This document shows positions 37,768-47,671 of a stretch of DNA of 64,000 nucleotides, piece by piece (position 1 is the first letter of the stretch; each line of letters begins with the position of its first letter). A model generated the notes under the pieces. It worked only from the letters and a program-made list of their open reading frames with translations, was not told the DNA's origin and ran no database searches. A program made the translations under genes and the position numbers. Source of the DNA: Vibrio aestivus (lineage in GTDB: Bacteria; Pseudomonadota; Gammaproteobacteria; Enterobacterales; Vibrionaceae); NCBI GenBank assembly GCA_003263845.1, contig JYJN01000086.1:1-64000 (forward strand), read 5' to 3'.

Positions 37768-38089
37768 AATTTAAGTCTCCTTGCTTCTGAGGTTAACCAG
37801 AATGGTTTGCTGACGAATTTGTGTAAGTGATATATCTCTTTTGTTCTCTCTCTTTTCGTAATTATTCTCTTATTATGTGCATCACGAGTCTAATGAAAGC
37901 AATTCAACAGGCTGATAACCGTAAGTTTTTAATCTTTAATAACAGTGAGTTAGGTGTTGGTTGTGGGGAGAGTCAGTAGAAGCACTCTGTTTGATTTGTA
38001 TTGATGGTTAATATGTGTAGAAGGGTATGACGTCAAACATAAAAAAACCTCACACAGGTGAGGCTTTTTCATTGGATTTGTATTTGTTC
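37768..38089. other. Intergenic region between dedA and glycerate kinase units
   Basis: These 322 bases hold the dedA-operon promoter and the terminator of glxK (38041-38063). Nothing else was recognised. Confidence 0.5.
38041..38063 (-). terminator. Intrinsic terminator of the cdaR-gntP-glxK operon
   Basis: CCTCAC (38048-38053) pairs with GTGAGG (38058-38063) around ACAG. On the minus strand the stem is followed by seven T residues. It lies 27 bases after the glxK stop. Confidence 0.85.
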
Positions 38090-39225
38090 TTAAAGAGATA
38101 TTGAAAGGGCTTTAGCGATGTTTCGGGAGGTCATCTCCACGTTAAACGCGGCCTCTTTGAGCGCTGTTGGCAGATCGGTTGCGCCCAGTACAACACTGTA
38201 AGCAGCGTCGATACCGTGTTCGTAAACAACGGCACAATCAGCAGCGGTTGAACCCGCAATGGCAATCACCGGCAATTCGAACTGTTTTGCCGTGCGAGCA
38301 ACTCCAATGGGCGTTTTACCATGGATAGTTTGGCTATCGATCCGGCCTTCACCGGTAATAACCAGATCCGCGTCTTTCATTACATCGGCAATGTTGACCG
38401 CATCCATCACAATGCTAATACCTGGACGTAGACTGGCATTGATTAAGCCAATCAGGGCTGCGCCTAAACCGCCAGCTGCGCCAGCGCCTGCCAGATCCTT
38501 CACATCTTTGCCCGTGGTTTGCTTAATGATAGTGGCGTAGTGCGCAAGGTTAGCGTCTAAGGTCTTGACCATTTCAGGTGTCGCGCCTTTTTGTGGGCCA
38601 AAGACGGCTGAAGCACCTTTAGGGCCACACAGTGGGTTATCCACGTCACAAGCGACCTCCAATGCCACATCGCTTAATCTTGGATCTAAAACCAGAAAAG
38701 GTCGATGCTGGCGAGCTGTGCCAGTGCGCCGCCGCCAAAACCCAGTTCAGAGCCATTGGCGTCAAGCAGCTTAGCGCCCAATGCTTGCGCCATGCCGATA
38801 CCACCATCATTAGTTGCGCTGCCACCAATGCCGACAATGATGTGTTTCACGCCATTGTCTAATGCCGCTTTGATAAGCTCGCCCGTACCAAAAGTTGTCG
38901 TGATGAGTGGGTTGCGCTGCTCTGGTGTCACTAAGTGAATACCCGATGCGGCTGCCATTTCAATGACTGCTGTTGAGCCATCGCCCATCAAGCCGTAAAA
39001 GCCTTCGACTGATTCGCCCAATGGGCCAGTGACATTAACATTGATGATTGAACCACCAGTTGCATCAACGAGAGATTGAACGGTACCTTCTCCGCCATCT
39101 GCCATGGGTAGCTTTACATATTCTGCGTTTGGCATAACTTCCTTGAAGCCATTTTCAATCGCTGTCGCCACTTCCATTGCGGTCAAGCTTTCTTTGTATG
39201 AGTCTGGAGCAATTACTATTTTCAT
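38090..39225 (-). pseudogene. glxK: Glycerate kinase (GlxK/GarK type), frameshifted
   Basis: The protein starts [20 protein letters not shown], the family signature, with [27 protein letters not shown] and [20 protein letters not shown]. The first frame ends after LASIDLFWF. The other frame begins [20 protein letters not shown] and has VITGEGRIDSQTIHGKTPIG, the kinase C-terminal signature. A one-base shift in the T-rich stretch near 38685-38699 joins them. The enzyme phosphorylates glycerate with ATP. It is the last gene after cdaR and gntP, a typical glycerate/sugar-diacid operon. Symbol glxK is a class name here; garK is equally possible. Confidence 0.87.
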
Positions 39226-39392
39226 AACGTTGTACCTTCCGTCACTCGGCGTTTAATAGAGGAGCTCATTAAACGGGTGCACACTAAATCTTTTTCTCAA
39301 TATGACGGCTGCCTTTTTAAAAGGCTAGCCGCCTACGACATTGTTTTTATTAAATTGGGTGGTGGATCGCGTAAGGTGAAGCAGTTAGGCGT

Positions 39393-40656
39393 TTAGACGA
39401 AGAAACCGAATACACCGAATATCATTACCGATACAAATGCGATCATCAGGCCGACCGCTGACTCGTAAGGAATCAGTTTTAGACGCTCACGAATATCCAT
39501 GTGCACCGCGCCACCGGTTGCATGGAAGAAGCTGCCGTGCGGCATGTGGTCTAGAACTGTTGCACCTGAGTGAATCATTGCTGCACCTGCTAGAGCTGGA
39601 ACGCCTAGCTCTAAGATTGTGCCGCTAAACACGCTTGCTGCGACTGCAGTACCAGCTGTTGTAGAAGCGGTGGCCAGTGCCATCATTGCACCTGAGATTG
39701 GCGCTAAGATGAATGAAGCATGCCAGATGCTGCTAGAACATCGATAAGACCATCACGCAGTGCAGAGTTTGCGATAATGCCTGCGAGCGTACCTGTACCC
39801 AGAAGCATTACTGCAACTGGCGCCATGCGGTTTAGACCAGAGATGGCAAAATGGTTAGTGTCTTTGAAGCGACCCATGACAACCGCACCCAATAGGCCAC
39901 CTAGAGGAAGCGCGATCAGTGGGTCAACATTGATGTCTGCAATTGGGCGAAGTGACAATAGGGCAATCGCAACCATCGGCGCCACAATGGCTGCACCAAA
40001 TGTTGGTAGCTTAGAGTGGTCAACTTCAACCACTTCACTTTCATGCACTTTAGTGCCTTTGTTCACGAGCTTTTTCGCAATGAAATAAGCGAAGAACATG
40101 CCGCAGATGCCCGGAATCACACCTGCTGCCATTACAGAAGTTAACGGCACATCGAAAGCGTCTGCCGCTGCAATTGCGTTCGGGTTTGGTGACATAACGT
40201 TACCGGCTTTACCACCACCGACCATGGCTAGCAGAATTGCGGTTTTTGACAGGTCTGCGCGGCGAGCAATCGCTAGGGCGATTGGGGCAACGGTAATCAC
40301 TGCTACGTCAACGAATACGCCAACGGCAGTCAGGATCATGGTTGCGACAGCCAGTGCAAGAAGTGCACGGGTTTCACCGACCTTTTTAACTATGGTTTCA
40401 GCAATCGAAGTGGCCGCGCCAGATTCAATCAGCACACCTGCCAAAACACCAGCGGCTAGGATACGAAGTACCGCAGTGGTAATGCCTTGAGCGCCGCCAA
40501 TCATTAGTGCAACGGTGTCGGTGAGGGATACGCCCCCAACCACGCCGCCAAGGAGGGCACCGATGATCATGCCGTACGCTGGCGGGACTTTTTTAAGGAT
40601 TAGGCCAATGGCCACAACGAGCGCTGTTAAAGCTCCGAGGTAGAGACTTCTATCAT
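39393..40656 (-). pseudogene. GntP-family permease (gluconate/glycerate type), two frameshifts
   Basis: The protein is a multi-TM GntP-family carrier: VPPAYGMIIGALLGGVVGGV, ILAAGVLAGVLIESGAATSI, MVGGGKAGNVMSPNPNAIAA and LGTGTLAGIIANSALRDGLI. Near its end one G is missing (near 39718), which restored gives ASGMASFILAPISGAMMALA and the normal C-terminus down to 39393. At its start ATG 40656 reads MIEVST and one C restored near 40639 joins it to LGALTALVVAIGLILKKVPP. The restored length is about 420 aa. GntP carriers import gluconate or other sugar acids with protons. The neighbour glycerate kinase suggests glycerate or a precursor. Confidence 0.85.
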
Positions 40657-40792
40657 TGTATTTGTTTCCGTTACTTGTTGTGATTTGCGAGCAGAATAAG
40701 TTCAAGTGCGGAAAAATTCTTTATGCAGGCTGCCAAATCATTATCGATAATCTCATCATTAATTTGTCACTTTGCACAATTATAATGCTGGT

Positions 40793-41947
40793 TTATAAAA
40801 GTTTTAGTGCAAGAAATAATTGCAATTTATTTTCTAACTTATTGATTTCTATGTTGGTAATCTCTTCTATTTTTTCTAGTCGATACCTCAGGGTATTACG
40901 GTGAATATGTAGTGATTCACAAGTATGAGCTAACTCGCAATTTTGCTCAAAAAATGTCTTCAGAGTTTTGATGAGTACACCCTTGTTATCGTGATCCATT
41001 AACTTATTCAACGGCTGAGTAATCTGATCGCGCCGCCAAGTATCTTGTTTGAGAGCACTGACGAGTACCGATAATTTGTGTTCTTGATAGAAAAAGATGG
41101 ATTGTTTGCTATCGGCGCAGGTTTCCAAGGTTGCTTTGGCGGTTTCATAGGATCGGGCAATGCCTGAAAGCTTGGGAAAGTAATCCCCCATAGCAATTTT
41201 TATTGAGAACTCACCGACTTGTCTAATACGTTGTAGAAGTTTTTTAACTCGTTTTTTTTCTTCGTTTTTGTCCCATTCGCCATTGGTTAGCGTGACGGGT
41301 TTTAACACAACTATTTCATTCATTGAGACCGACACAATGCCTACAATATTGTCGCGTTCCGGGTATTCGAGAAGGTGAACCAGTTTTTGTAGATGTTCTA
41401 AGGTGAGCGGCTGCCCTTGCTTCGGAATCACTTGCACCGCTGCGGCAACTCGAGGTTGGGCTAGATCTAGATCTAATCGTTCTGCAATCGAGAGAAGCTG
41501 GCTTTCGTTGAGATCCGATCCTTTGATGAGCTGAAGTAGTAGCTCTTCACGGTGTCGCTTATTCCACTGCACCTGTGCCATTAAAGCAGCCTGCTCAACA
41601 ATCAGTTCTGCCGTCATCTTGACCAGTTCGCCGTATTGGCGCACGTTCTCTGGCTTGCCAGACACACCAACCACACCGATAACACTCTCTTGATAGAGGA
41701 TAGGTAGGTTGATGCCTTCTTTTACACCAATTAGAGTATTGGCGACAGCATCATTAATCTCAACGGTGCGATTATCGTTAATGGCGAGTAGCGCACCCTC
41801 ATGGGTTTTATGCAGACGAGAAGGGTCACTAGAACCGATGATCTGGCCAGTTTCATCCATGACGTTGACGGGAAACTGAATGATCTTGCTGGCTCGTTCC
41901 ACGATTTGACGAGCGATAAAGGAGTTGATCTGCATAAGAGGCGACAC
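40793..41947 (-). CDS. cdaR: CdaR (SdaR) sugar-diacid-responsive regulator
   Basis: The 384-aa protein has an N-terminal sugar-diacid-binding domain (IARQIVERASKIIQFPVNVM, IGSSDPSRLHKTHEGALLAI and LPILYQESVIGVVGVSGKPE) and a C-terminal PucR-like HTH (SLHIHRNTLRYRLEKIEEIT). This is the CdaR layout. In E. coli CdaR activates genes for glucarate, galactarate and glycerate use in response to glycerate. Here it is the first gene before gntP and glxK on the same strand, with 136 bases before gntP, so it is likely to activate this operon (inference). Confidence 0.92.
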   Translation of the reverse strand: MSPLMQINSFIARQIVERASKIIQFPVNVMDETGQIIGSSDPSRLHKTHEGALLAINDNRTVEINDAVANTLIGVKEGINLPILYQESVIGVVGVSGKPENVRQYGELVKMTAELIVEQAALMAQVQWNKRHREELLLQLIKGSDLNESQLLSIAERLDLDLAQPRVAAAVQVIPKQGQPLTLEHLQKLVHLLEYPERDNIVGIVSVSMNEIVVLKPVTLTNGEWDKNEEKKRVKKLLQRIRQVGEFSIKIAMGDYFPKLSGIARSYETAKATLETCADSKQSIFFYQEHKLSVLVSALKQDTWRRDQITQPLNKLMDHDNKGVLIKTLKTFFEQNCELAHTCESLHIHRNTLRYRLEKIEEITNIEINKLENKLQLFLALKLL

Positions 41948-42023
41948 TTTCGAGGTGATAAACGCGCTTATAATAGCCTAATTTTGATAGTGCTCTAGCG
42001 TCTATGTTGAAAAGTTTGAATGT

Positions 42024-42049
42024 GAAAAAGGCGCATTGAAATGCGCCTT
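42024..42049 (-). terminator. Intrinsic terminator of the second alkylsulfatase gene
   Basis: AAGGCGCAT (42028-42036) pairs with ATGCGCCTT (42041-42049) around TGAA. The minus strand reads into a T-run after the stem. It lies between the sulfatase stop (42083) and the cdaR start. Confidence 0.8.
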
Positions 42050-42082
42050 GGTTGGGATTTAGTGGCCAATTATATGCTCAAC

Positions 42083-44143
42083 TTAGCGGTAGATGTGAGC
42101 GTCCACTTCTTGTCCTTTCGTCGGTCTTGGCATGACTTCGAAGTAGGAATCGAAGTCTACTGTTACTGATTTTAGGATCTGTAGCGGTTTATTATCTCCT
42201 TTCAAGGTCGCTTTTCGGTTTGCAAAGAGAGATTCAAGTGAGGCTTCACCTAGCATGATTTGAGTGATGTCCTCGCGATTAATAGTAATGGTGGTATCTG
42301 CATCGCGGAATTCATCCACCAGTAAGTTATTAAGGTTACCGTGTTTCATATCCACGCGGTATTTCTCACCGATGTCAGGTAGGTGAATATTGATGGAGAA
42401 CTCGTGCCCATCAGCTTCGGTAGCAACGACACGCACCGCTGTGTAATCTAGAATCTGACCTATGGTCATATTCGCCAACATATCTACAGATGCAGTTTTT
42501 GCAGAGCCTTTAGTTACCGTGCCAATGCGGACTTCTTGCGCGCCTGTTAAGAAGGTATTACGCCAGCCAGCCCCTTCAGCTTGGTATCCTTGCTGCTCCC
42601 AGTTGTCAGCGAGTAACATTCTTGCATCTGAGTAGTCGGCACATGCGCGAACGATGTGATCCAACATTACACCAGCAAAACGGTAGTTACCTTCATCAAA
42701 GTGAGATTTAGCGGTTTCGTAGCCAGCTTCACAGCCTCCATAAGCCTTGGTGAATAGCTCGGCTTCGTCATTCACTGGCAAGCGGTCTAGGTTGGCAGGG
42801 TTCATGTCAAAATAGCCGAGGTACATGTTGTACACTGCTCGAGCATTATGTGAGTACGTTCCGTGATAGCCGTTGGTGTGCCATAGCTGTTGGAGTGAAG
42901 TAGGCAATTCATCGGAGATTTGTGCACCAATATCTTGCAGTACCATACCACTGTTGGCTAAGCGCAGCGTTTGATTATGGACGAATCCATAATTGTCACG
43001 CTGGGCTTCTAGGTAAGGCACAATATTCTCGTTGTCCCAAATTGGCGCCGAGTGTGAGCCCATGAGAAATTCGATATCGTCACCCCATGCGTTGATCATC
43101 TCATTGATGTCTTTTGACCACTTCAGAGAGTCACGCACTTTTGCGCCGCGTAGGGTGTAAACGTTGTGCATTCCTTGGTACACCATTTCACCTGTCCAAA
43201 GGGTTTTGTAGTCTGGTAGGTAAGCGACATTGCCACTCGGTGCCTCGGTACCAGCTGTATCCATGAAGACAAACGTCACTCCATCAATGACTCGCTTGTG
43301 GAACTTTTCATCATCGCCAGCAGGGAAGGTTTCGTGCGGTGGTACTAGGGTGATCATATGCTCAGGGCCAGCAGAGAAACCGCTGGACAGCGCAGCATCA
43401 ACCGTTCCTGTTGCAGAGGCTTGGCCTAATGTTGAGCCATATTGAATGTTACCGCGGCGTGACATGACATTGCCCGCCAAGACGTTCTCGTCAATGGCTT
43501 CTTTCATAAAGCCATGTGGCGCCATGACTTTTACGTCAGGGAAGCGCTCCAGTACAGCTCTAGAGCCACCAAAGTGATCAACGTGGGAGTGAGAATACAG
43601 CATCGCAACGATAGGGAGTTCGCGCCCTTCCGGAACATGTTGGAAGAAAAACGACATTGCATCTCCCATCGCTTTATCATGCATCATAACATCGTAAGCA
43701 ATCCATCCGTTGTCTGAACGAATAAATGTAGCTGACGCTAAATCCATACCGCGAACTTGGTAGATGCCTTCTGTAACTTCGTACAAACCGTTAGCAGCGA
43801 AGTTTGCTTGCGCTTGTCGCCATAATGAAGGATTAACGGTATCTGGAGCGCTATTGTGTGCTGATTGCCCTGAATGCAGAAATGCGAAGCGATTTCTTAA
43901 GTGGGAAAGTGTAACTTCATCCAGTTCTTTAATTAGACCTCGGTCGTTATTTACAAAAACATCTTGGTCTTCAAAATTTAAAGAGCTGGCAAACGCTTTG
44001 TTGGCTTCTACAGTGTGTTGTGATGCAGGCTTACCTTTACCACGCATAAGCTCACTTGAATTGATGTGCTCATGGTCGTGCTGAGCTGCGAAAGCAGGTG
44101 TACACATTGACGCACTAACAATAGCGACTAGGGATTTTTTCAT
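42083..44143 (-). CDS. Secreted alkyl/aryl-sulfatase, metallo-beta-lactamase type (intact)
   Basis: I place the start at ATG 44143 (MKKSLVAIVSASMCTPAFA, signal peptide), behind GAGGT. The 686-aa protein has the family layout: an MBL domain with YSHSHVDHFGGSRAV, DNGWIAYDVMMHDKAMGD upstream of it and GTEAPSGNVAYLPDYKTLWT after it, an all-helical dimerisation part (GYHGTYSHNARAVYNMYLGY), and an SCP2-like end (DADTTITINREDITQIMLGE). The family removes sulfate from alkyl sulfates such as SDS. It is a paralogue of the broken gene at 26319; the two share order and motifs along their whole length but differ at many residues. Confidence 0.92.
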   Translation of the reverse strand: MKKSLVAIVSASMCTPAFAAQHDHEHINSSELMRGKGKPASQHTVEANKAFASSLNFEDQDVFVNNDRGLIKELDEVTLSHLRNRFAFLHSGQSAHNSAPDTVNPSLWRQAQANFAANGLYEVTEGIYQVRGMDLASATFIRSDNGWIAYDVMMHDKAMGDAMSFFFQHVPEGRELPIVAMLYSHSHVDHFGGSRAVLERFPDVKVMAPHGFMKEAIDENVLAGNVMSRRGNIQYGSTLGQASATGTVDAALSSGFSAGPEHMITLVPPHETFPAGDDEKFHKRVIDGVTFVFMDTAGTEAPSGNVAYLPDYKTLWTGEMVYQGMHNVYTLRGAKVRDSLKWSKDINEMINAWGDDIEFLMGSHSAPIWDNENIVPYLEAQRDNYGFVHNQTLRLANSGMVLQDIGAQISDELPTSLQQLWHTNGYHGTYSHNARAVYNMYLGYFDMNPANLDRLPVNDEAELFTKAYGGCEAGYETAKSHFDEGNYRFAGVMLDHIVRACADYSDARMLLADNWEQQGYQAEGAGWRNTFLTGAQEVRIGTVTKGSAKTASVDMLANMTIGQILDYTAVRVVATEADGHEFSINIHLPDIGEKYRVDMKHGNLNNLLVDEFRDADTTITINREDITQIMLGEASLESLFANRKATLKGDNKPLQILKSVTVDFDSYFEVMPRPTKGQEVDAHIYR

Positions 44144-44476
44144 TCGAAACCTCAAATATTTGTTAGTAGAACTGGATCTGTGATTCAGGCGAATATGGAG
44201 TCAGTCCTTTGAAGTCCCGTGCCTTCTCGCTCACAGCTTGGATAAAGAAAATGAGTTCATTTGATCTTGGCGACCGGAAAATATGAAGCCGTTCATTTAC
44301 TTTATGTATCTAAGGTTATTGTGCGTAATTGACTGTAAGGGCGTCTAATGAAAGGAATTGAAGATTATGATAACTAAGAGTTTTTAATTAGTTGAATCAG
44401 TTAGATGAAAGGGGCAATGAAGAAAACAACCTCTAATATGGCTACTTTCTTACAAAGCTAGGCTGTATTTAGGTAA
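44144..44476. other. Intergenic region between sulfatase and chbG
   Basis: These 333 bases hold the promoter of the sulfatase gene. I see no clear operator, terminator or small gene. Confidence 0.5.
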
Positions 44477-45244
44477 CTAATTATGCAGGTCATTAAATCC
44501 CACACACTCAATACCGTTTTCAATCAGCCACTCTCGAAGTCGAGGAGAAGTCAGGATGTTGAACTCTTTTACACGTTTTTCATAGTATCCAGAGAGTTGT
44601 CTTAACTCGTCAGTGCTCTCTAATGAAGGGTGACACATCAGTTCTAAACAACCCCTTGGCATTGTCGCTTGGTAAGAGAGAACCAGCGCTTTCAAGTGCG
44701 CAAGGTTAGCACCTTGGTCAAAAAATCCCATATCAAAAGCATCAGGGGTTGGCACTGTGAGCTGGTCCTGGCCAAGGATGATGTTATCAATGCGCCTAAC
44801 CGGTAGGCCTATGTCATTAACTACGTTAGTGAAGGCCTGCTTCAATGGCGCATACACGCCACCAAAGTGATGGCTATCGATATGATTGATTTTCACGCCT
44901 GCATCGACAGCTGCTTGATATTGAGCTCTCAGCTCGATCTCAACTTCATTCGGGCAAACATCATGTTTGTTAAACAGCACAGTTTTACAGTGAAAATCGC
45001 CATTTTCATCGACTAGGCTAGGTACCAGTGAAGGGCTACTTAAAGGCTTACCTGTTGTGACCGTAAAGTGAAGCCCAACCTCCGGAATCAGCCCTTGCTT
45101 ATAGAGTTCAATGGCGTGCTCAGTGCCAGGCTGGTTCATCATTAAAGTTGTCGCTTTGACTACGCCTGCCTTGAAGCACTCAACAATACCGAGGTTGACG
45201 GCTTCAGTTAAGCCGAAGTCATCTGCATTTAGGATCAGTTTCAT
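44477..45244 (-). CDS. chbG: ChbG/YdjC-family deacetylase
   Basis: The 255-aa protein begins MKLILNADDFGLTEAVNLGI, with the metal-binding NADDFG of the YdjC family, and has the further metal and catalytic motifs VGLHFTVTTGKPL and INHIDSHHF. ChbG removes one acetyl group from chitobiose (as the monoacetyl form or its 6-phosphate) so that ChbF can act. It lies 20 bases after chbF on the same strand, so the two form an operon. Length is normal for the family. Confidence 0.92.
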   Translation of the reverse strand: MKLILNADDFGLTEAVNLGIVECFKAGVVKATTLMMNQPGTEHAIELYKQGLIPEVGLHFTVTTGKPLSSPSLVPSLVDENGDFHCKTVLFNKHDVCPNEVEIELRAQYQAAVDAGVKINHIDSHHFGGVYAPLKQAFTNVVNDIGLPVRRIDNIILGQDQLTVPTPDAFDMGFFDQGANLAHLKALVLSYQATMPRGCLELMCHPSLESTDELRQLSGYYEKRVKEFNILTSPRLREWLIENGIECVGFNDLHN

Positions 45245-45264
45245 AGTGCGTTGCCCTTAATGAA

Positions 45265-46596
45265 TTATTGGTCTAGGTAATGTGTGAATGCTGGCATAAA
45301 TTTAATATTTTCTCTGATCGTTTCTCGAAGCGCCTTATCGATATGGCTGCCACTGTCAACAATTGGGTTTAGAATCAGTGCACGCTTTGCTGCATTGATA
45401 TCACCATTAATGGCCGCTTCGACGGTGAGAGTTTCAAACTCTTTCATTAGCTGAATTAGGCGCAACGTATCGGTATCAAATGGCTCTACTCGAAGCGGAA
45501 GGATCTCGCTACTGGTGATAACAGAGCTCACTTCTACAGCACAATCGTTTGGCAGCCCTTGAATAGCACCGTTATTTCGCGTGTTCACATGCATGATGGT
45601 TCGTTTATTGTTGTAAATACTGCTCATGAGTTCACAGGCCGCTTCTGAGTAATGTGCGCCGCCACGCTCTTCCAGCAGCTTTGGTTTAGTATCGAGCGTT
45701 GGGTCTTTGTAGATTTCTAGGAGTTGGGCTTCAACTTTTGCCACCAAATCTGCTCGGTTAGTCTTATTTTCTGATGCTGCAAACTCTTTGCTTAAAATAT
45801 CACGAGATTGATAGTAGTAGCGAAGATAAGCACATGGCACCATTCCTAGACTGCGAATGAGATCCTCGTCCCACTTAAATGGAGGAATGTTTTTCGGTGT
45901 CATTTTATCTTCACCTGTTAACAGTGCTTCTGTTAAGTCGGCTAGTTTGTCTTGACCATCATGAAGTACTTTTCTTGCCCACACTAAATGGTTTAAACCT
46001 GCGATTTGCATCGTGATGTCTTCACGCTTAACCCCTAACATTTCTGCCGCGCCACGCTCCATGTTAACGGGTACATTACAGAGTCCGACCGTTTTGATAG
46101 TTGAGTACTTAATTAGTGCTTCGGTCACCATGCCGGATGGGTTGGTAAAGTTAAGCAACCAAGCATTTGGACAAAGTTTTTCCATTTCCGCAGCAATCTC
46201 AAGTGCGATAGGGATAGTACGACAAGCGTTAGAGAAACCGCCTAGGCCATTGGTTTCTTGACCTATCATTCGGTATTTGAGGGCGATTCTTTCATCGCGT
46301 AAGCGTGCTTCAATGCGTCCCGCTCGGAACTGAGAGCAGACGAAATCGGCATCTTTAAGAGCCGTTTGTCTGTCAGTAGTTAAGTGAACTTGAATATCAC
46401 AGCCCGCCTTTGCAATCATTCTTCGGGTTAAATCTGCAATGATCTCTGCCTTCTCCAACCCTTCTTGGATATCAACAAACCAAAGATCTTTGATCGGTAA
46501 TTCATGGTGACGGTTAAGTAGACCTTCTACTAGTTCAGGGGTGTAGCTCGAACCACTGCCAATGACCACGACTTTAAGATTTTTTTGGTTTGTCAT
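45265..46596 (-). CDS. chbF: 6-phospho-beta-glucosidase / chitobiose-phosphate hydrolase (GH4)
   Basis: I place the start at ATG 46596 behind AAGGTG. The protein begins LKVVVIGSGSSYTPELVEGL, the GH4 NAD-binding motif, and has RMIGQETNGLGGFSNACRTI, LNFTNPSGMVTEALI, GLCNVPVNMERGAAEML and AGLNHLVWARKV, all typical of GH4 6-phospho-glycosidases, which need NAD+ and Mn2+. With chbG next to it, chitobiose-6-phosphate type sugars are the likely substrate. The chb PTS genes (chbBCA) and chbR are absent here, and the divergent LysR at 46701 may replace chbR. Length about 444 aa. Confidence 0.9.
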   Translation of the reverse strand: MTNQKNLKVVVIGSGSSYTPELVEGLLNRHHELPIKDLWFVDIQEGLEKAEIIADLTRRMIAKAGCDIQVHLTTDRQTALKDADFVCSQFRAGRIEARLRDERIALKYRMIGQETNGLGGFSNACRTIPIALEIAAEMEKLCPNAWLLNFTNPSGMVTEALIKYSTIKTVGLCNVPVNMERGAAEMLGVKREDITMQIAGLNHLVWARKVLHDGQDKLADLTEALLTGEDKMTPKNIPPFKWDEDLIRSLGMVPCAYLRYYYQSRDILSKEFAASENKTNRADLVAKVEAQLLEIYKDPTLDTKPKLLEERGGAHYSEAACELMSSIYNNKRTIMHVNTRNNGAIQGLPNDCAVEVSSVITSSEILPLRVEPFDTDTLRLIQLMKEFETLTVEAAINGDINAAKRALILNPIVDSGSHIDKALRETIRENIKFMPAFTHYLDQ

Positions 46597-46700
46597 ATTT
46601 GTCACCTTATGTGTTATTGGATTACGTGATTTAATTTAACTTCCAGTATGGGTATGCTACAAACCAGTTAGAGTGCACTATAAATTACTGGAATTAATGC

Positions 46701-47614
46701 ATGGTTCTACATTCTCATAAGCCGTTACTGTCTAATAAACAGCAGCTGCTTTCTCTATTGCACACCTTTAGCGTGGCCGCGAAGCATCTGAGTTTTACCT
46801 TGGCTGCGGACGAGTTATTTCTAACCCAAGGTGGTGTGAGCCATCGAATAAAAAAGTTGGAAGGGTTGTTACGTTTTAATCTGTTCATTCGTAAAACACG
46901 CAAGCTTGAGTTAACGGAAGAAGGCAAGCGCGTGTTAGTGATGCTCAATAGCTCATTTGACTCGATCTTTTCTGAGCTTGTTGATATTCAAACCGGTGAA
47001 CTCAGTGGTGAGATTTACATAGCGACGTCACCGTATTTTGCATCTGCATGGTTGATGCCTCGGCTTGCCAGTTTTCGCGCCCAGTACCCCAATTTAGCCG
47101 TCAAACTGCAGACAAAGCAGAATCAAAATGATTTCCAGTTCGACCCTTACGACGTCGCGATTTTTTACAGCTCAGGTCAATACCCTAATCATTTCAGTCA
47201 GCGTTTGTTTGAGGGAACGCGTACGCCAGTTTGTTCGCCAGACTATGCCAAGCAGTTGGAATTTGAGAACACCCCGAAAACTTAGCTCAGGCCAACTTTA
47301 TTCATAGTGGCGATACGTCGGCGTGGCATTTCTGGTTGGATCAAGTCGGTATAAACGCCGATTGCGAACAACGCAGTGATCTCTACAGCGACAACTTATT
47401 AGCGGTGGAAGCGGCGATACACTCAATGGGGGTTGCGCTTGGTCGATTAGAGTTCGTAAAACCCATGATCGATAGCGGTAGCTTGGTTGCACCATTTCCA
47501 TCCATCAGTTCAGGAAAGGGTTACGATCTGGTTTGCCCGAAGGGGATGGAGACACGTACTAAGTTCCAAGTGTTCACTGAATGGGCAATGGGGCAGGGTG
47601 CAGCGAGTGAATAA
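46701..47614 (+). pseudogene. LysR-family regulator, DsdC/GcvA-like, frameshifted
   Basis: The first frame has the HTH LSFTLAADELFLTQGGVSHR, followed by IKKLEGLLRFNLFIRKTRKL, and the substrate-binding domain (SGEIYIATSPYFASAWLMPR). It ends after ENTPKT. One G restored at CCGAAAAC (near 47276) gives TPENLAQANFIHSGDTSAWH and leads into the rest (DLYSDNLLAVEAAIHSMGVA) to 47614. The restored length is about 304 aa. The GVSHRI pattern and the C-terminal half resemble the DsdC/GcvA group. It is divergent from chbF-chbG across 104 bases and is the likely regulator (inference). Confidence 0.84.
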
Positions 47615-47644
47615 AAAAGAGCTCTCAATCATAGGAGCTCTTTT
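47615..47644. terminator. Bidirectional intrinsic terminator
   Basis: AAAAGAGCTC (47615-47624) pairs with GAGCTCTTTT (47635-47644). It has A residues on the left and T residues on the right, so it can stop both the LysR (+) and malT (-) transcripts, which converge here. Confidence 0.9.
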
Positions 47645-47671
47645 AATATGGTCAACTTGATGAAGAGGACC

